Positions 31,701 through 39,450 of a stretch of 64,000 nucleotides of DNA are shown in pieces. The notes below the pieces were generated by a model. It was not told the origin of the DNA. It saw nothing but the letters and a program-made list of their open reading frames with translations, and ran no database searches. The position numbers and the translations under genes were made by a program. This DNA comes from Tritrichomonas musculus. Lineage: Eukaryota > Parabasalia > Tritrichomonadida > Tritrichomonadidae. Position 1 is the stretch's first letter. Every line of letters begins with the position of its first letter. The stretch spans positions 124,001-188,000 of the forward strand of contig JAPFFF010000078.1 of NCBI GenBank assembly GCA_039105265.1. Reading direction: 5' to 3'.

Positions 31701-34700
31701 GAAATGTATTCAAAATATTTAATTCCAATTGCTCAATTATATTACAAACAATTACATAAAGGTCAAGATTTTGATATATCCAATTATGCCAAAGATAAGG
31801 TTTGTTTCAATGCTATTGTTGAAAAATGTGACAAAAAACAAAAAGATTTAGATACTTGGGATAAGTCAAATATTGAAGCAACTTATATTTCATATCAAAA
31901 TTCTCAACAAATTGAATCAAAATTAACTTGGGAACAATTCAAAGATAAATATCAAACACCTGAAAAAGCCCAAATTGCAATCGATATTGATAAATATAGA
32001 AAATTAATAAAAGAAAAATTAGACATTACTGATGAAGATTTACCTGGTCAAACACGTTTTAAAGGTTATCATGAAACAGAAATTGGAAGTCAAAAAAGAT
32101 TGGATTGGTTAAGAAGATATTATACAAATTTAACAGAAAAATTTAATGAATCATGGAAATCTGGAACAATGCTAACAATATATAATAATTTCCGAGAAAA
32201 ATATTCAGATGATCCAGATTATTCAACAATAGAAAAGACTGCATCAAAATATGGTTTTGATTATTTGACAGGAAAAACTGATCTGAATTATCGTTATCAT
32301 TTAGCACTTTACAAAGAAAAATTCAATGAAGAATATAAACCATCGATAGCACCAGAAAAAAATGAAGAAAAAGAAGTGATCATAGAAGATATCAAAAAGA
32401 AAATTCAAAGTGTGGATCAATATAATAATCTGAATTTTCTCTTAGTCTTACAAAAATATAATTCGTCTGCAGAACATCAACTTGAGGTAGTAGATATTGT
32501 CAAAAATTTTGGAAAGGATTATTCAAATGCAATTATTTGGTTAGAATGTGAAAAATTAAAGAATGATATTATTGCCTTACAACCAGACACCGCAGAAAAA
32601 GTTCGTGCAATAACAAATTCAATTACTGGAAAACAAGAATTACAAACATTATATAGAGATGCTACAAAAGATGCAGCTGCTTTTCAATCAACTGAGTTTC
32701 ATCAATTATTAAGTAAATATAACGAATATAGAAATGAACATAATTCCGTTGATGACATTCAAAGAAAATTTTCAACAAAAGATTATATTAAATGTGTAAA
32801 TTTAATGAAATGTGACATTTTAGAAAAAATATTAGTTACGAATTATAAATACACAAAGGAAAATTTGAAAAATGTCAAAGAATCAGATGCTGGATTAAGA
32901 TTAGATCATTTACAGAAAATTGAAATGGATTTAAAGAAAAAAATTGAGGAATTTGAAAGTGATCCTGGGGTTGTAAAATTTTGGGATATTTATCGACTTG
33001 CAGAAGATGCTGAATATAGAGATAAAAGAAATCTATTGGTAGCTAAAAAATATGATCTCGATCTTGCTTTTAATGAAGTCTATTCAAAAGCTTGGAACGC
33101 ATTATCTGCAGATGAAGGAATAATCAATGGAAATTCAATAAAAGAGAAAAATCAAAATTATTATATTTTAATCGATTCTTGGCTCAAGAAAAAAGATATC
33201 TTCGACAAAGATCCATTAATTCAAGAATATCTTAATATGCCGCAAAATAAAGTTACTATTACTGGATTATTGAAAAGATACAAATCAAATACAAATCCAG
33301 AAGAAGTCAGAATTGATGCGAGATGTTATGTCTTAAATGAAATGAATAAAGTTGTATATGAAAAATATTTAAAAGAAACAAATGAAAAAGACGATAAGTA
33401 TTTGACCATAACTGATCAGAAAGAATTGGCAGAATATTTCAGAAAGAAACAAGAACAACATAATAAGGACCAAATTGATTGGAAAAAACTTGATCCTCTT
33501 CGATTAGAATGGAATAAAATTCATACCGGAGACGATAAAAAATTCTTAAAAGATTGGCAAGCTGTCTATAAGTATTGGAATGGACAACTACAACAAGCAA
33601 CAGTCGAATTGAAACTAGAAAAAGATAAACATAATTGGCAAAAAGAGTTTCAAGAACCGTTTATTCCACCAGACAAGATGTCAGCAAATGATGTTCTGAA
33701 AAAAATTCAAGATTATTGGAAAATCTATTCTCGTTTTTATCAGAATTATTCAAATTTCATTTCTAACTGGAAAGAATACACTTCGAGATATCCAACAGAG
33801 AAATTAACAATGGATAAGATTATTGACACATACAAATCTGATGTCGTCACAGCAAATAATTTCTTAAAATATGGAATATTGAAAAGTAAATATAAGAGTG
33901 TTTACAAAAAAGATTATGCAATAAAAAATGATTATCCAACTCCAGAAGATATTGATGCATTAGAGACTGAAATCGCAACATATAGCAAACGACAAGAGGA
34001 ATCCAAAACAGATACAGAATTAATGGATGCTTTTCGAGAAATGGAAAGTAAATATGATGATAATCAGGAAACATTAAGAGAGTTGTTGGAAAAGAATAAA
34101 TTTGATCCGAAGACAACAAAATTCAAATTAAAGATAAAGAATAAGATCAAAGACTTTGAGACTGATTACAAAATCATTTATACTTTAAATCAAGTAGAAG
34201 AATTTGGGTCTACCCCAGAAAGTCGTTATAATTATCTTGACAAAGAATACAAAAGAATTCAAAATGAATATTCAAAATTAGAAGCAATGCCCAAAATAAA
34301 AGAATATTTAGATTATTATAATGATGATCTTGGAGAAGGAAAAAGTTTGAAAGATTTGTTTTCTGAAGAAACGAATGGTCATAATGCATACAAAACTTAT
34401 TATCATATCTTGATTACAGTTCATAATAAATTGAATCCAAATAAAGCAAAAGATACAACAAAAGAACCAGAAAGTTATAAACGAGCTTGTGATGATTTGA
34501 AACTTGAAATTGAAAATATTCGTGAAGCAATCAAGAAATTTGGAGGAAATTCAGTATGGAAGAAATTAACAAATTCAGAGAAAGATGAATTAGTTGCTGA
34601 ATACAAAAATACATCCTATGGTCATGTTCGAATGGCAATGAAGACAGAAATTGAAGAGTATAATAAAAAGAACGATCATGAATTCAAGTTTGATGATATT

Positions 34701-37214
34701 AGGAAAAAATTTGAAAAGAAAGGAAAAGAACTATCACTACTTAATAATTATATTAAAGCTGCTTTGAAATATAATTATGATGAAAATTTGGAAAAAATAA
34801 TTAGTGACTTTAATGCAGAAATTAATGACACAACAAAAGAAGTAGATTTGAATCAAGAAAAAGATGAATTATCAAATGCTTATGAAATTGTGAAATATTG
34901 TAAATTAACTCCATTACAGAAAAGATATGAAAGTGCTTTTGGAAGAAAAATATCTTTGGATCAAATGATGTATTATCCATATCAAATTCGTGACAAAGTT
35001 CAATGGAAAATACAAAATGAAAAAGATTTACAATTTGATATCGATACTGCTTATCATGCAAATCTTGCAAGAATATCTCATAAAGAATCTCAAGAATTTC
35101 AAGGAATTGCTAAAAATGAACAAGTTTCATTTGAAAAATTCTTAGATAAATTACGATATGATGAAGAATCTAAAACTTACTCAAAAGTGACAGAAGATGA
35201 ATTGATAAGTTTATATAAAACAGCAATAAAGAATTATGAACAAGAAAAAATTGCTACCGAAAAGAAAATCAACGAAAATATAGACGCAATAAATAAAAAT
35301 TTGGAAGAAGGTTCAAAAGTGACAAAAGAAGAATTGAAAGGATTAACTTATTCAGCAAAAGATTTGGATTATGTGAATGCAATTTTAGACTTCAAACCGT
35401 TATATGAAAATCATTTTGGAAAAACAAAAATTAATGTGAAGGATATTGTTAATAAATTTGCACCAGATACGAAAAATATTGATTGGATGTATGTATTAGA
35501 AAGTATTGCATTTATTCCATTATTAGATGACCATAATACACTTCAAAAGAAATTAGGAACGATGAAAACGGAAGATGTGACATATGTTCATAAAACTTAT
35601 ATTGAACCAGAAATAGCAAAAAGACCAGAGAAAAAAGTGAAAGTAGATGATATTCGAAATGCATATGTAAAATATAAAGAACAAGTTAAAAAGGAAAAGA
35701 AAGAATATTTCAAGAATCTATTAGAAGAATATCATAAACATATCGACGATAGTTCTGAAACATATGAAAAGTTAGCTGAATTATATCCGTCATTGGATGA
35801 TTTAGAAAGATATTTGAAATTAAATCGCTATATTGCAAAGACGAATAAATATTATCGAGATCTGAAAACAAATTATAAGAAAGAAAATACTCTCTTAAAA
35901 TATGATGATTATAAAGATAAACCATTGAATAATTTGGAACCAAGTATCATTCTTTTGCAACAAAAAGAGAATGAAGCAAAGAAACAATGGGATGATGAGA
36001 AAGCAAAAGATGATAAAGAGAAAGAACATAAAAAGAAAGTCGAAGAGAAATTAAAAGATTTGAATTCGTATCGTCGAAAAATAAATATGACTGAAATTGG
36101 ATTTGAAAGATTTAAGAATCAAGATACTGAAACTGCATTACATGAAATTCAAAATATGATAAATGAAGCTCAAGAAAAAGAAAGACAACAAAATCAAAAT
36201 AATGGTAATACAATTGGTGGTGCATTAAGAAATACTGGGTATACAAATCCATTCAATAAGCCCGCAACAACACCAACAACAAATACAACACCAACAACCA
36301 CAACAACAACACCAACAACCACAAATACAGATTTAACAATTAATGATGATTCAGAAAAGAAAGAAGAGAATGTTTGGGCTAAACGTTATGAAGGTGGAAT
36401 TACAAGTTTAATTCAACAAAGTTCGAAAGGTAATGTATCAATACGCCAATTATTGTTAGAACAACAAAAGAAAAATAAATTAAGTGGGAGACCATCAATA
36501 ATGTCTCAATTCAATGAAAATCTTCCTCCTAAACCTGTTGTTCCATATCAAACAAATTCAAATATAAATAATTTATTTTCATCTAAAACAACAATGACAG
36601 AAGAGAAAGAAACACCAATAGAAAAGAAACCATTAGTAAGTCCAATATCTGAAAAACCAATGACAATGACAAAAATAGAACCTGGTAAGAAAATTAACTT
36701 ATTACCTACAAAAGTTGACGAACCAGAAGTAATTCAAACAAAATCAATGACTCAAATTTTACCAAGAAGAGGTCGGAAAAATGCACCATTACGATTCAAA
36801 GTATTGGCTCAAAAACAGAAACCAATTGAAACAAAAATTGAGGAAAAGATTGATAATGATGATGATGATGATGTTGAGGAAGTTAAACCAAAGAAACCAA
36901 CAATTAATACAAAAGCTAAAGGAAATAAGAATTTGAAGAAACAAAAATCAGAAAGAAGTAAACTTTTGAAAAAGAAGAAGAAAGAACCAAAAAATAAATT
37001 TGATATTGATATTGAAGCGAAAACAAAACCAAAAATAATTGATGAAAAAAGTACAATCGACAAACTCGATCTATCAAAAACAACACCTGTAAAACCTATT
37101 ATTGATCCTGTAAAACCTATTATTGATCCTGTAAAACCTATTATCACATCTGAAACTCCAAGTGTTATTTCAAATAATCCTCAATTAATGAAGTTTCTGA
37201 ATTCAAAGCTTTAA
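25779..37214 (+). CDS. Giant 3811-aa helical repeat protein of element 2
   Basis: A single open frame of 11.4 kb, unusually large for a Polinton-like element. Composition is Lys/Glu/Asn/Asp/Tyr/Trp-rich with few cysteines; almost wholly helical. From about residue 2030 to 3450 a short pattern recurs every 100-170 residues: LTWEQFKDKY, YSTIEKTASKYG, NSVDDIQRKF, VTITGLLKRY, LTMDKIIDTY, FKFDDIRKKF, INVKDIVNKF, VKVDDIRNAY, suggesting degenerate helical repeats. The last 350 residues are disordered: a Thr/Pro run, basic clusters, a poly-Asp stretch and three PVKPIIDPVKPII-type units. No enzyme motif is seen. It sits at the head of the virion genes, so a structural, scaffold or tape-measure-like role is possible, but this is inference. 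Confidence 0.75.
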   Translation: MTENQQPLTQDQKIDLALANLREKGWHLWRNTIAFPNAAYVEMAEFFYSNCIELLNFGVENGNAIPDLSLLFDYYMNFPEQMQFIGLDVIHYLRFVVDVLFAKTVRDNYFPGYDIQTIHNQFIDFKNNNGPNLMICKSDFARGRVTALQNYWKEIDWKYYSIYQLNYDFVGITEFEAAFWWKLLQRIYHNNEYYQQTFIEIRQKFYDKSLDEKVFDNDEVKMGNYRFFLNSDIYVDMHQINWTVLQQLRNPNFKLYQDVEKIKQYLLRTIPGTNDELLTPDDFDIRVEDYYNDFVSGGIESVIIELDELIDCFERLGKENYQNIPTFFTIVCIRLALNGIKWLDFQKAKPDLLNFIKWCEENKIQDMDNIRNIEDVSKNLVKFAQDKTKSLSSWIIEQKTRDEYIRKLKAAKAKKELCTRYQSFIDEADTTHPVSIAACGLKIEQRYSEISKAQPLLDPVDIYNNILMEKDKELLAINKDKANELKEQAEYDESYWKDEIWRYSLPVYFASDDGAVDKDKNEIPLTLVGANQFANTIAKEYPMNPGDAKQFLNDMVDPNNFDQMEKYWTAFNAMIYTNLQFLMNAQEWNSEEFFNYWYPLAKSFQNKVREYQKSIDQQYQKADDSVRIKAKEEMTHQLLKEQYEQYKKDLDAFLKQNPEREGQVYRIYYDKKIQEKLLAAKEAEQANEEDENMDQPFEVPGLTDDQVLDNYINQLSPDPTKRGLSDKEMLNEVREPNIANYGNNWLAKILQQIEGLPCIRLKEWIDIQGDMEEMRTKNYASSNELSQDMENRRIANTKTLIGWIGGQYLKFDRNENGENIITKLSMVGCSNGWTWTDFVHLCKLYKRSIDQFRQEISGIYQKLYESAGLKIGEDEFIDQVFDEMENLWTTRQQIKFKDQILEEWKERYANQIYLNDFQRIQSRLISSAKQIFKDFNLSDKIITGYVLQFFPDDKTTNWKTKETTAHNNLVAKREELERVKQIRNGMIETIIERKKKENEALNITNYNEKSDRDKFQQLYINGDRIIQDSLTEDLNQIMESSQTSLDNAVRKNIQKKVKEIYDSHGFSVDKDTIKSEANAIFTANNFDHDLNKLNIRLASSKNSIGLAFEEIIRTKIAPDIDVINAIAKYVSGVNSYDKNGEIQKYYQTHFSNEKEAIEFINNEAKKWHTREEEAIEKENARIIQTINQKYREAQRKFDDKDVKNVLGLFTSQDSIDAKENAYNQWIIDWDSAQKIIDKRTIEIRKTIEERMKITGERFNDNEVNNEIYLSHIYNNKKQNEVLNDLTKRLEKEQKMVEDTRKNIELETLKIQLKDAYGKEFNENLWNTILLDQTTPNINEKIKQMITDKNHQKGEDEKNLTNLLTECFSDAFSDYASGYTKFTPNAIESIMIANPECNTISKLVIYLNQHRKNFKWTGTIFKKWNKYQIWEEVADSRKFSEVGGKFDQLWILTESYADILKLFNYSVATLEQLKHHQRREEKVREYVESWETIKRQKNQTSSFMSEIEKYSQGKTKEEREDFEMEIIGHCESKEEISSYMKARGSYIALGKNMDNYADRLKFEDYYRNFSKEPDMVLKIESMVGNVPIENVPQITALEGQLMNTYPKKFSHKVFNSTKESWFKNNGKAYLLYLQYEQKYQEYLRFFQKRQNYDTFLDFSIHNGGDFTTLGTYITKEVNELTDAEKRIQTSISVLNKINELNELLPKENQYSVQTVAVAYRNETIPEIDSKLQNLINEQESYRNTNENLDEAIIRWRALFPEDLKSSTDWRTEFGSNGAAINAINKLSHIYEFWYRTHPYEGVNLWKYIHENAQDSINTAQEKLQKYYDENKYKYNTWDGNNLLKKYVQQYYQGFGRSIAEAAGFLFGKFDGNLEDCLKFFEGYEKNLKINQSFSKKGNKKFNDIGHFFNEYMSKNTKENKYTFLNQFKTDYKNYKKTRESWRTNKDYIKSQDILPKLKPEFISTITQVDMSWNEDEMYSKYLIPIAQLYYKQLHKGQDFDISNYAKDKVCFNAIVEKCDKKQKDLDTWDKSNIEATYISYQNSQQIESKLTWEQFKDKYQTPEKAQIAIDIDKYRKLIKEKLDITDEDLPGQTRFKGYHETEIGSQKRLDWLRRYYTNLTEKFNESWKSGTMLTIYNNFREKYSDDPDYSTIEKTASKYGFDYLTGKTDLNYRYHLALYKEKFNEEYKPSIAPEKNEEKEVIIEDIKKKIQSVDQYNNLNFLLVLQKYNSSAEHQLEVVDIVKNFGKDYSNAIIWLECEKLKNDIIALQPDTAEKVRAITNSITGKQELQTLYRDATKDAAAFQSTEFHQLLSKYNEYRNEHNSVDDIQRKFSTKDYIKCVNLMKCDILEKILVTNYKYTKENLKNVKESDAGLRLDHLQKIEMDLKKKIEEFESDPGVVKFWDIYRLAEDAEYRDKRNLLVAKKYDLDLAFNEVYSKAWNALSADEGIINGNSIKEKNQNYYILIDSWLKKKDIFDKDPLIQEYLNMPQNKVTITGLLKRYKSNTNPEEVRIDARCYVLNEMNKVVYEKYLKETNEKDDKYLTITDQKELAEYFRKKQEQHNKDQIDWKKLDPLRLEWNKIHTGDDKKFLKDWQAVYKYWNGQLQQATVELKLEKDKHNWQKEFQEPFIPPDKMSANDVLKKIQDYWKIYSRFYQNYSNFISNWKEYTSRYPTEKLTMDKIIDTYKSDVVTANNFLKYGILKSKYKSVYKKDYAIKNDYPTPEDIDALETEIATYSKRQEESKTDTELMDAFREMESKYDDNQETLRELLEKNKFDPKTTKFKLKIKNKIKDFETDYKIIYTLNQVEEFGSTPESRYNYLDKEYKRIQNEYSKLEAMPKIKEYLDYYNDDLGEGKSLKDLFSEETNGHNAYKTYYHILITVHNKLNPNKAKDTTKEPESYKRACDDLKLEIENIREAIKKFGGNSVWKKLTNSEKDELVAEYKNTSYGHVRMAMKTEIEEYNKKNDHEFKFDDIRKKFEKKGKELSLLNNYIKAALKYNYDENLEKIISDFNAEINDTTKEVDLNQEKDELSNAYEIVKYCKLTPLQKRYESAFGRKISLDQMMYYPYQIRDKVQWKIQNEKDLQFDIDTAYHANLARISHKESQEFQGIAKNEQVSFEKFLDKLRYDEESKTYSKVTEDELISLYKTAIKNYEQEKIATEKKINENIDAINKNLEEGSKVTKEELKGLTYSAKDLDYVNAILDFKPLYENHFGKTKINVKDIVNKFAPDTKNIDWMYVLESIAFIPLLDDHNTLQKKLGTMKTEDVTYVHKTYIEPEIAKRPEKKVKVDDIRNAYVKYKEQVKKEKKEYFKNLLEEYHKHIDDSSETYEKLAELYPSLDDLERYLKLNRYIAKTNKYYRDLKTNYKKENTLLKYDDYKDKPLNNLEPSIILLQQKENEAKKQWDDEKAKDDKEKEHKKKVEEKLKDLNSYRRKINMTEIGFERFKNQDTETALHEIQNMINEAQEKERQQNQNNGNTIGGALRNTGYTNPFNKPATTPTTNTTPTTTTTTPTTTNTDLTINDDSEKKEENVWAKRYEGGITSLIQQSSKGNVSIRQLLLEQQKKNKLSGRPSIMSQFNENLPPKPVVPYQTNSNINNLFSSKTTMTEEKETPIEKKPLVSPISEKPMTMTKIEPGKKINLLPTKVDEPEVIQTKSMTQILPRRGRKNAPLRFKVLAQKQKPIETKIEEKIDNDDDDDVEEVKPKKPTINTKAKGNKNLKKQKSERSKLLKKKKKEPKNKFDIDIEAKTKPKIIDEKSTIDKLDLSKTTPVKPIIDPVKPIIDPVKPIITSETPSVISNNPQLMKFLNSKL
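37087..37146 (+). repeat. 21-bp tandem repeat at the end of the giant gene
   Basis: Nearly three copies of CCTGTAAAACCTATTATTGA encoding PVKPIID. In frame within the disordered C-terminal tail. Confidence 0.85.
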
Positions 37215-37251
37215 ATTTATCTTCTTTGATTTTTATTTTTATTCAAAAATC

Positions 37252-37725
37252 ATGAGTAACGCAGAGATAACAGAATTAAGAAAGTTGTTACAGGAATTCA
37301 AGAAACCAGAAAAGAAACCAAGAAAATTATCAGCATTAAATAAATTTAAGAAATATGTTATGGGAAGAGTTACTGAAAAAGCTTTAGCAGAAACAAATTA
37401 TGTTGATTTAATTCCAGTTGACAAAATGAGATTATTATGTAAAGCTTATCCAATTGTTTGGAATCAATTAGTTTTACAACCACTTTATCAAGAATATGGT
37501 TTAACAACAGAAGAAGAACAAAGAAGATATCGTGGAAATAAAACAACTCAAGAAGATTATCATAAAATTGTTGACGGTTTAATTGAAAAATTGAAAACTG
37601 GACCAAAAGACGATAGACAACATTTTGAAGAAGATATTGAACAATTATTAGTAGCTGCAATTCAACAAGCATCAAGTGAATTTGATGATGATGATGATGG
37701 AGAAGAAGAAATTACTGAAGAGTAA
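37252..37725 (+). CDS. Small helical protein with acidic tail
   Basis: 157 aa, ATG 37 bp after the giant gene. Basic N-terminus (KKPEKKPRKLSALNKFKK), a middle part with conserved-looking aromatic and Trp residues (CKAYPIVWNQLVLQPLYQEYG), and a poly-Asp/Glu end (DDDDDGEEEITEE). No family is recognised. A TTTTTATTTTTATTCAAAAA leader precedes it, similar to leaders of other virion-module genes. Likely a virion or assembly protein by position. Confidence 0.65.
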   Translation: MSNAEITELRKLLQEFKKPEKKPRKLSALNKFKKYVMGRVTEKALAETNYVDLIPVDKMRLLCKAYPIVWNQLVLQPLYQEYGLTTEEEQRRYRGNKTTQEDYHKIVDGLIEKLKTGPKDDRQHFEEDIEQLLVAAIQQASSEFDDDDDGEEEITEE

Positions 37726-37771
37726 ATTTTTATTACTTTTTTTTACATAATTTAGTCGGAATTTAAAAAAT

Positions 37772-38635
37772 ATGAGTGACAGTGATTATTTCAGTGATAG
37801 CGAAGAAGAAGAAGTTAATTTTGCAAAAGAAAACATTAGATCAAAAATAAAAGCAAGGTTAAAATCAAATTTGAGTCCAAAAAATGATTCTTTAATTGCT
37901 CCAATTCATGAAGATATTGTTGCTAAATATAATTCTGTTAATGTTATTGTAGGTAAACAAAGTATGGGAAAAACAGTTACAGCATTAGAAGAAATAATTA
38001 AAATTTCAATACTTAATACTCATCATTTATTAGTTTATGTTACAAAAGATGGTGAAGAGAACGATAAAAGTTGGTTATCATTGAAACCATTATTACAAAT
38101 GCCGACAGTAGTGGTTAGTGAAAAAGATGCTGAAAAATGTATCGATGAATTATTAGCAGCAAAAAGTTTATATTACAAAATTCGAAGAGAAAGAACAAAA
38201 AATAAAATTAAACAAGAACAACTCGATGATTTATTTAATGTTTTATTTGTTGAAGATTTTGATAGAGAATATTTACATTCAATTGTATTATTTGATGATA
38301 TTTCAAATTCAAAATTATTCTCTTCAGAAGAATCATTTTTTAGTCAATTATTACGTAGATGTCGTCATACAAATATGTCTTATTTCTTATTAGTTCAAGG
38401 TTGGAAAGGGTTAAAACCACATATTAAAAATGAAATTAGTACATTATATTTATTACCTGGTTTTAATAAACAACAATTACGTTACATTTATTCTCAAGCT
38501 GCTAGTAATTTAGATTTTGAAGACTTTTTTGATGCATTTCAACAATTAAATGAAATGAAACATGAACATCCTGATGAACATCCAATGATTGTTATTCAAT
38601 GTTCTTCAGGTGGTGATACATATATTAGGTCTTAG
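37772..38635 (+). CDS. FtsK/HerA-type genome-packaging ATPase
   Basis: 287 aa, the length of Polinton and poxvirus A32-like packaging ATPases. Walker A VGKQSMGKTV near residue 61; Walker B IVLFDDIS near 171; after it a run RRCRHTNMSYFLLVQG matching the sensor/arginine region (usually R..H......Q). This family drives viral DNA into capsids. The N-terminal 35 residues are acidic and probably disordered. It lies in the virion module before the capsid genes, as in other Polintons, and overlaps by a few bases the end of the convergent next gene. Confidence 0.93.
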   Translation: MSDSDYFSDSEEEEVNFAKENIRSKIKARLKSNLSPKNDSLIAPIHEDIVAKYNSVNVIVGKQSMGKTVTALEEIIKISILNTHHLLVYVTKDGEENDKSWLSLKPLLQMPTVVVSEKDAEKCIDELLAAKSLYYKIRRERTKNKIKQEQLDDLFNVLFVEDFDREYLHSIVLFDDISNSKLFSSEESFFSQLLRRCRHTNMSYFLLVQGWKGLKPHIKNEISTLYLLPGFNKQQLRYIYSQAASNLDFEDFFDAFQQLNEMKHEHPDEHPMIVIQCSSGGDTYIRS

Positions 38636-38927
38636 AGTTAATAAAATTTATAACATCATTCAAAGTAATTTTAATTTTTGCAATATCATCTTTTATCTTC
38701 AAAATTTCTGAATCGTCTTTTTCTTCTTCTTCATTGACCTTCTTTAACATTAATTCACCTTTGATTTTGGTTATACGATAACCTTGAATATGATACTTTT
38801 TGTTTAGTTTATGTGTTGTTTCTGAATCTAGTTGTTCTTTGTTCTTAGAATAGAATAAATTAAACTCATCCGTTGTGTTAAACTCTTTTAAATAATTTTG
38901 AATTGGTTCAATAATTTTCAATTCCAT
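38625..38927 (-). CDS. Small helical protein
   Basis: 100 aa on the minus strand, ATG at 38927, convergent with the ATPase gene and overlapping its end by 11 bases. It has a mostly helical first half, a KVNEEEEKDD hinge and a C-terminal heptad stretch (LKIKDDIAKIKITLNDVINFI). No domain is recognised. Codon use matches its neighbours. Confidence 0.6.
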   Translation of the reverse strand: MELKIIEPIQNYLKEFNTTDEFNLFYSKNKEQLDSETTHKLNKKYHIQGYRITKIKGELMLKKVNEEEEKDDSEILKIKDDIAKIKITLNDVINFINSKT

Positions 38928-38979
38928 TTTAAAAAAAAATAAAATTTATTTAAACATTTTTGAAACTATTTAAAACAAT

Positions 38980-39111
38980 ATGCTGATTGAAATTCTCTTA
39001 GGAACGCTTGTTTTAATTGAATTAGTGAACACATTATTAAGAGTGATAAAACTTTTCCCTCCTGATGATCCACCAATAGATGAAGAAGTAAGAAGGCGAA
39101 TGTATTCTTAG
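38980..39111 (+). CDS. 43-aa single-pass membrane protein
   Basis: Short frame MLIEILLGTLVLIELVN ... ending VRRRMYS. Residues 1-24 form one hydrophobic helix followed by a PPDDPP turn and a basic tail. It fills the gap between two minus-strand genes, its stop overlapping the pVI-like gene's stop. Small hydrophobic virion proteins are common in related viruses. It is too small to be certain. Confidence 0.5.
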   Translation: MLIEILLGTLVLIELVNTLLRVIKLFPPDDPPIDEEVRRRMYS

Positions 39112-39374
39112 TCACCAGGTTCTTTATCATACGCAGGTTGTAAGAATTTATCTTTTCCTGTTGCATTCCAAGATTGAACACGATCATTCACTGCTCGAAT
39201 TCCTTTGCCAACACCACCCAAAATAGTTCCAGCAGTTCCTCCAACAGTTCCTCCTAATTTTTCTATGGCTGGTGCAACGTAATCTGATGCAAATTGTAAA
39301 ATTTTAGGTCCATTTTTCTTTGCAAAGTTTGCAATATTGGTTCCGATTCTTTTAATCCATGTTCCAAAAGCCAT
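39108..39374 (-). CDS. pVI/PX-like minor capsid protein candidate
   Basis: 88 aa. It opens with an amphipathic basic helix (MAFGTWIKRIGTNIANFAKK), then a Gly-rich segment (LGGTVGGTAGTILGGVGKG) and a polar end. A short amphipathic helix plus Gly-Gly motifs is the pattern of adenovirus pVI and Polinton PX proteins, which sit under the capsid and disturb membranes and are cut by the viral protease at GG sites. The place, next to the capsid gene, also fits. Assignment is by pattern only, and no protease was found in the window. Confidence 0.55.
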   Translation of the reverse strand: MAFGTWIKRIGTNIANFAKKNGPKILQFASDYVAPAIEKLGGTVGGTAGTILGGVGKGIRAVNDRVQSWNATGKDKFLQPAYDKEPGD

Positions 39375-39450
39375 CTTTTTTAATTTCGTCTATTTTTCAT
39401 CTTTGAAAAAAATTGGCTTTTCGAATTTTTTAAATTCTTCATAAAAACAG

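Noticed and set aside
37252-37725. Adenain-type protease in the small gene before the ATPase
   Set aside because: No His...Asp/Glu...Gln...Cys pattern of that family; the protein is basic-helical with an acidic tail.
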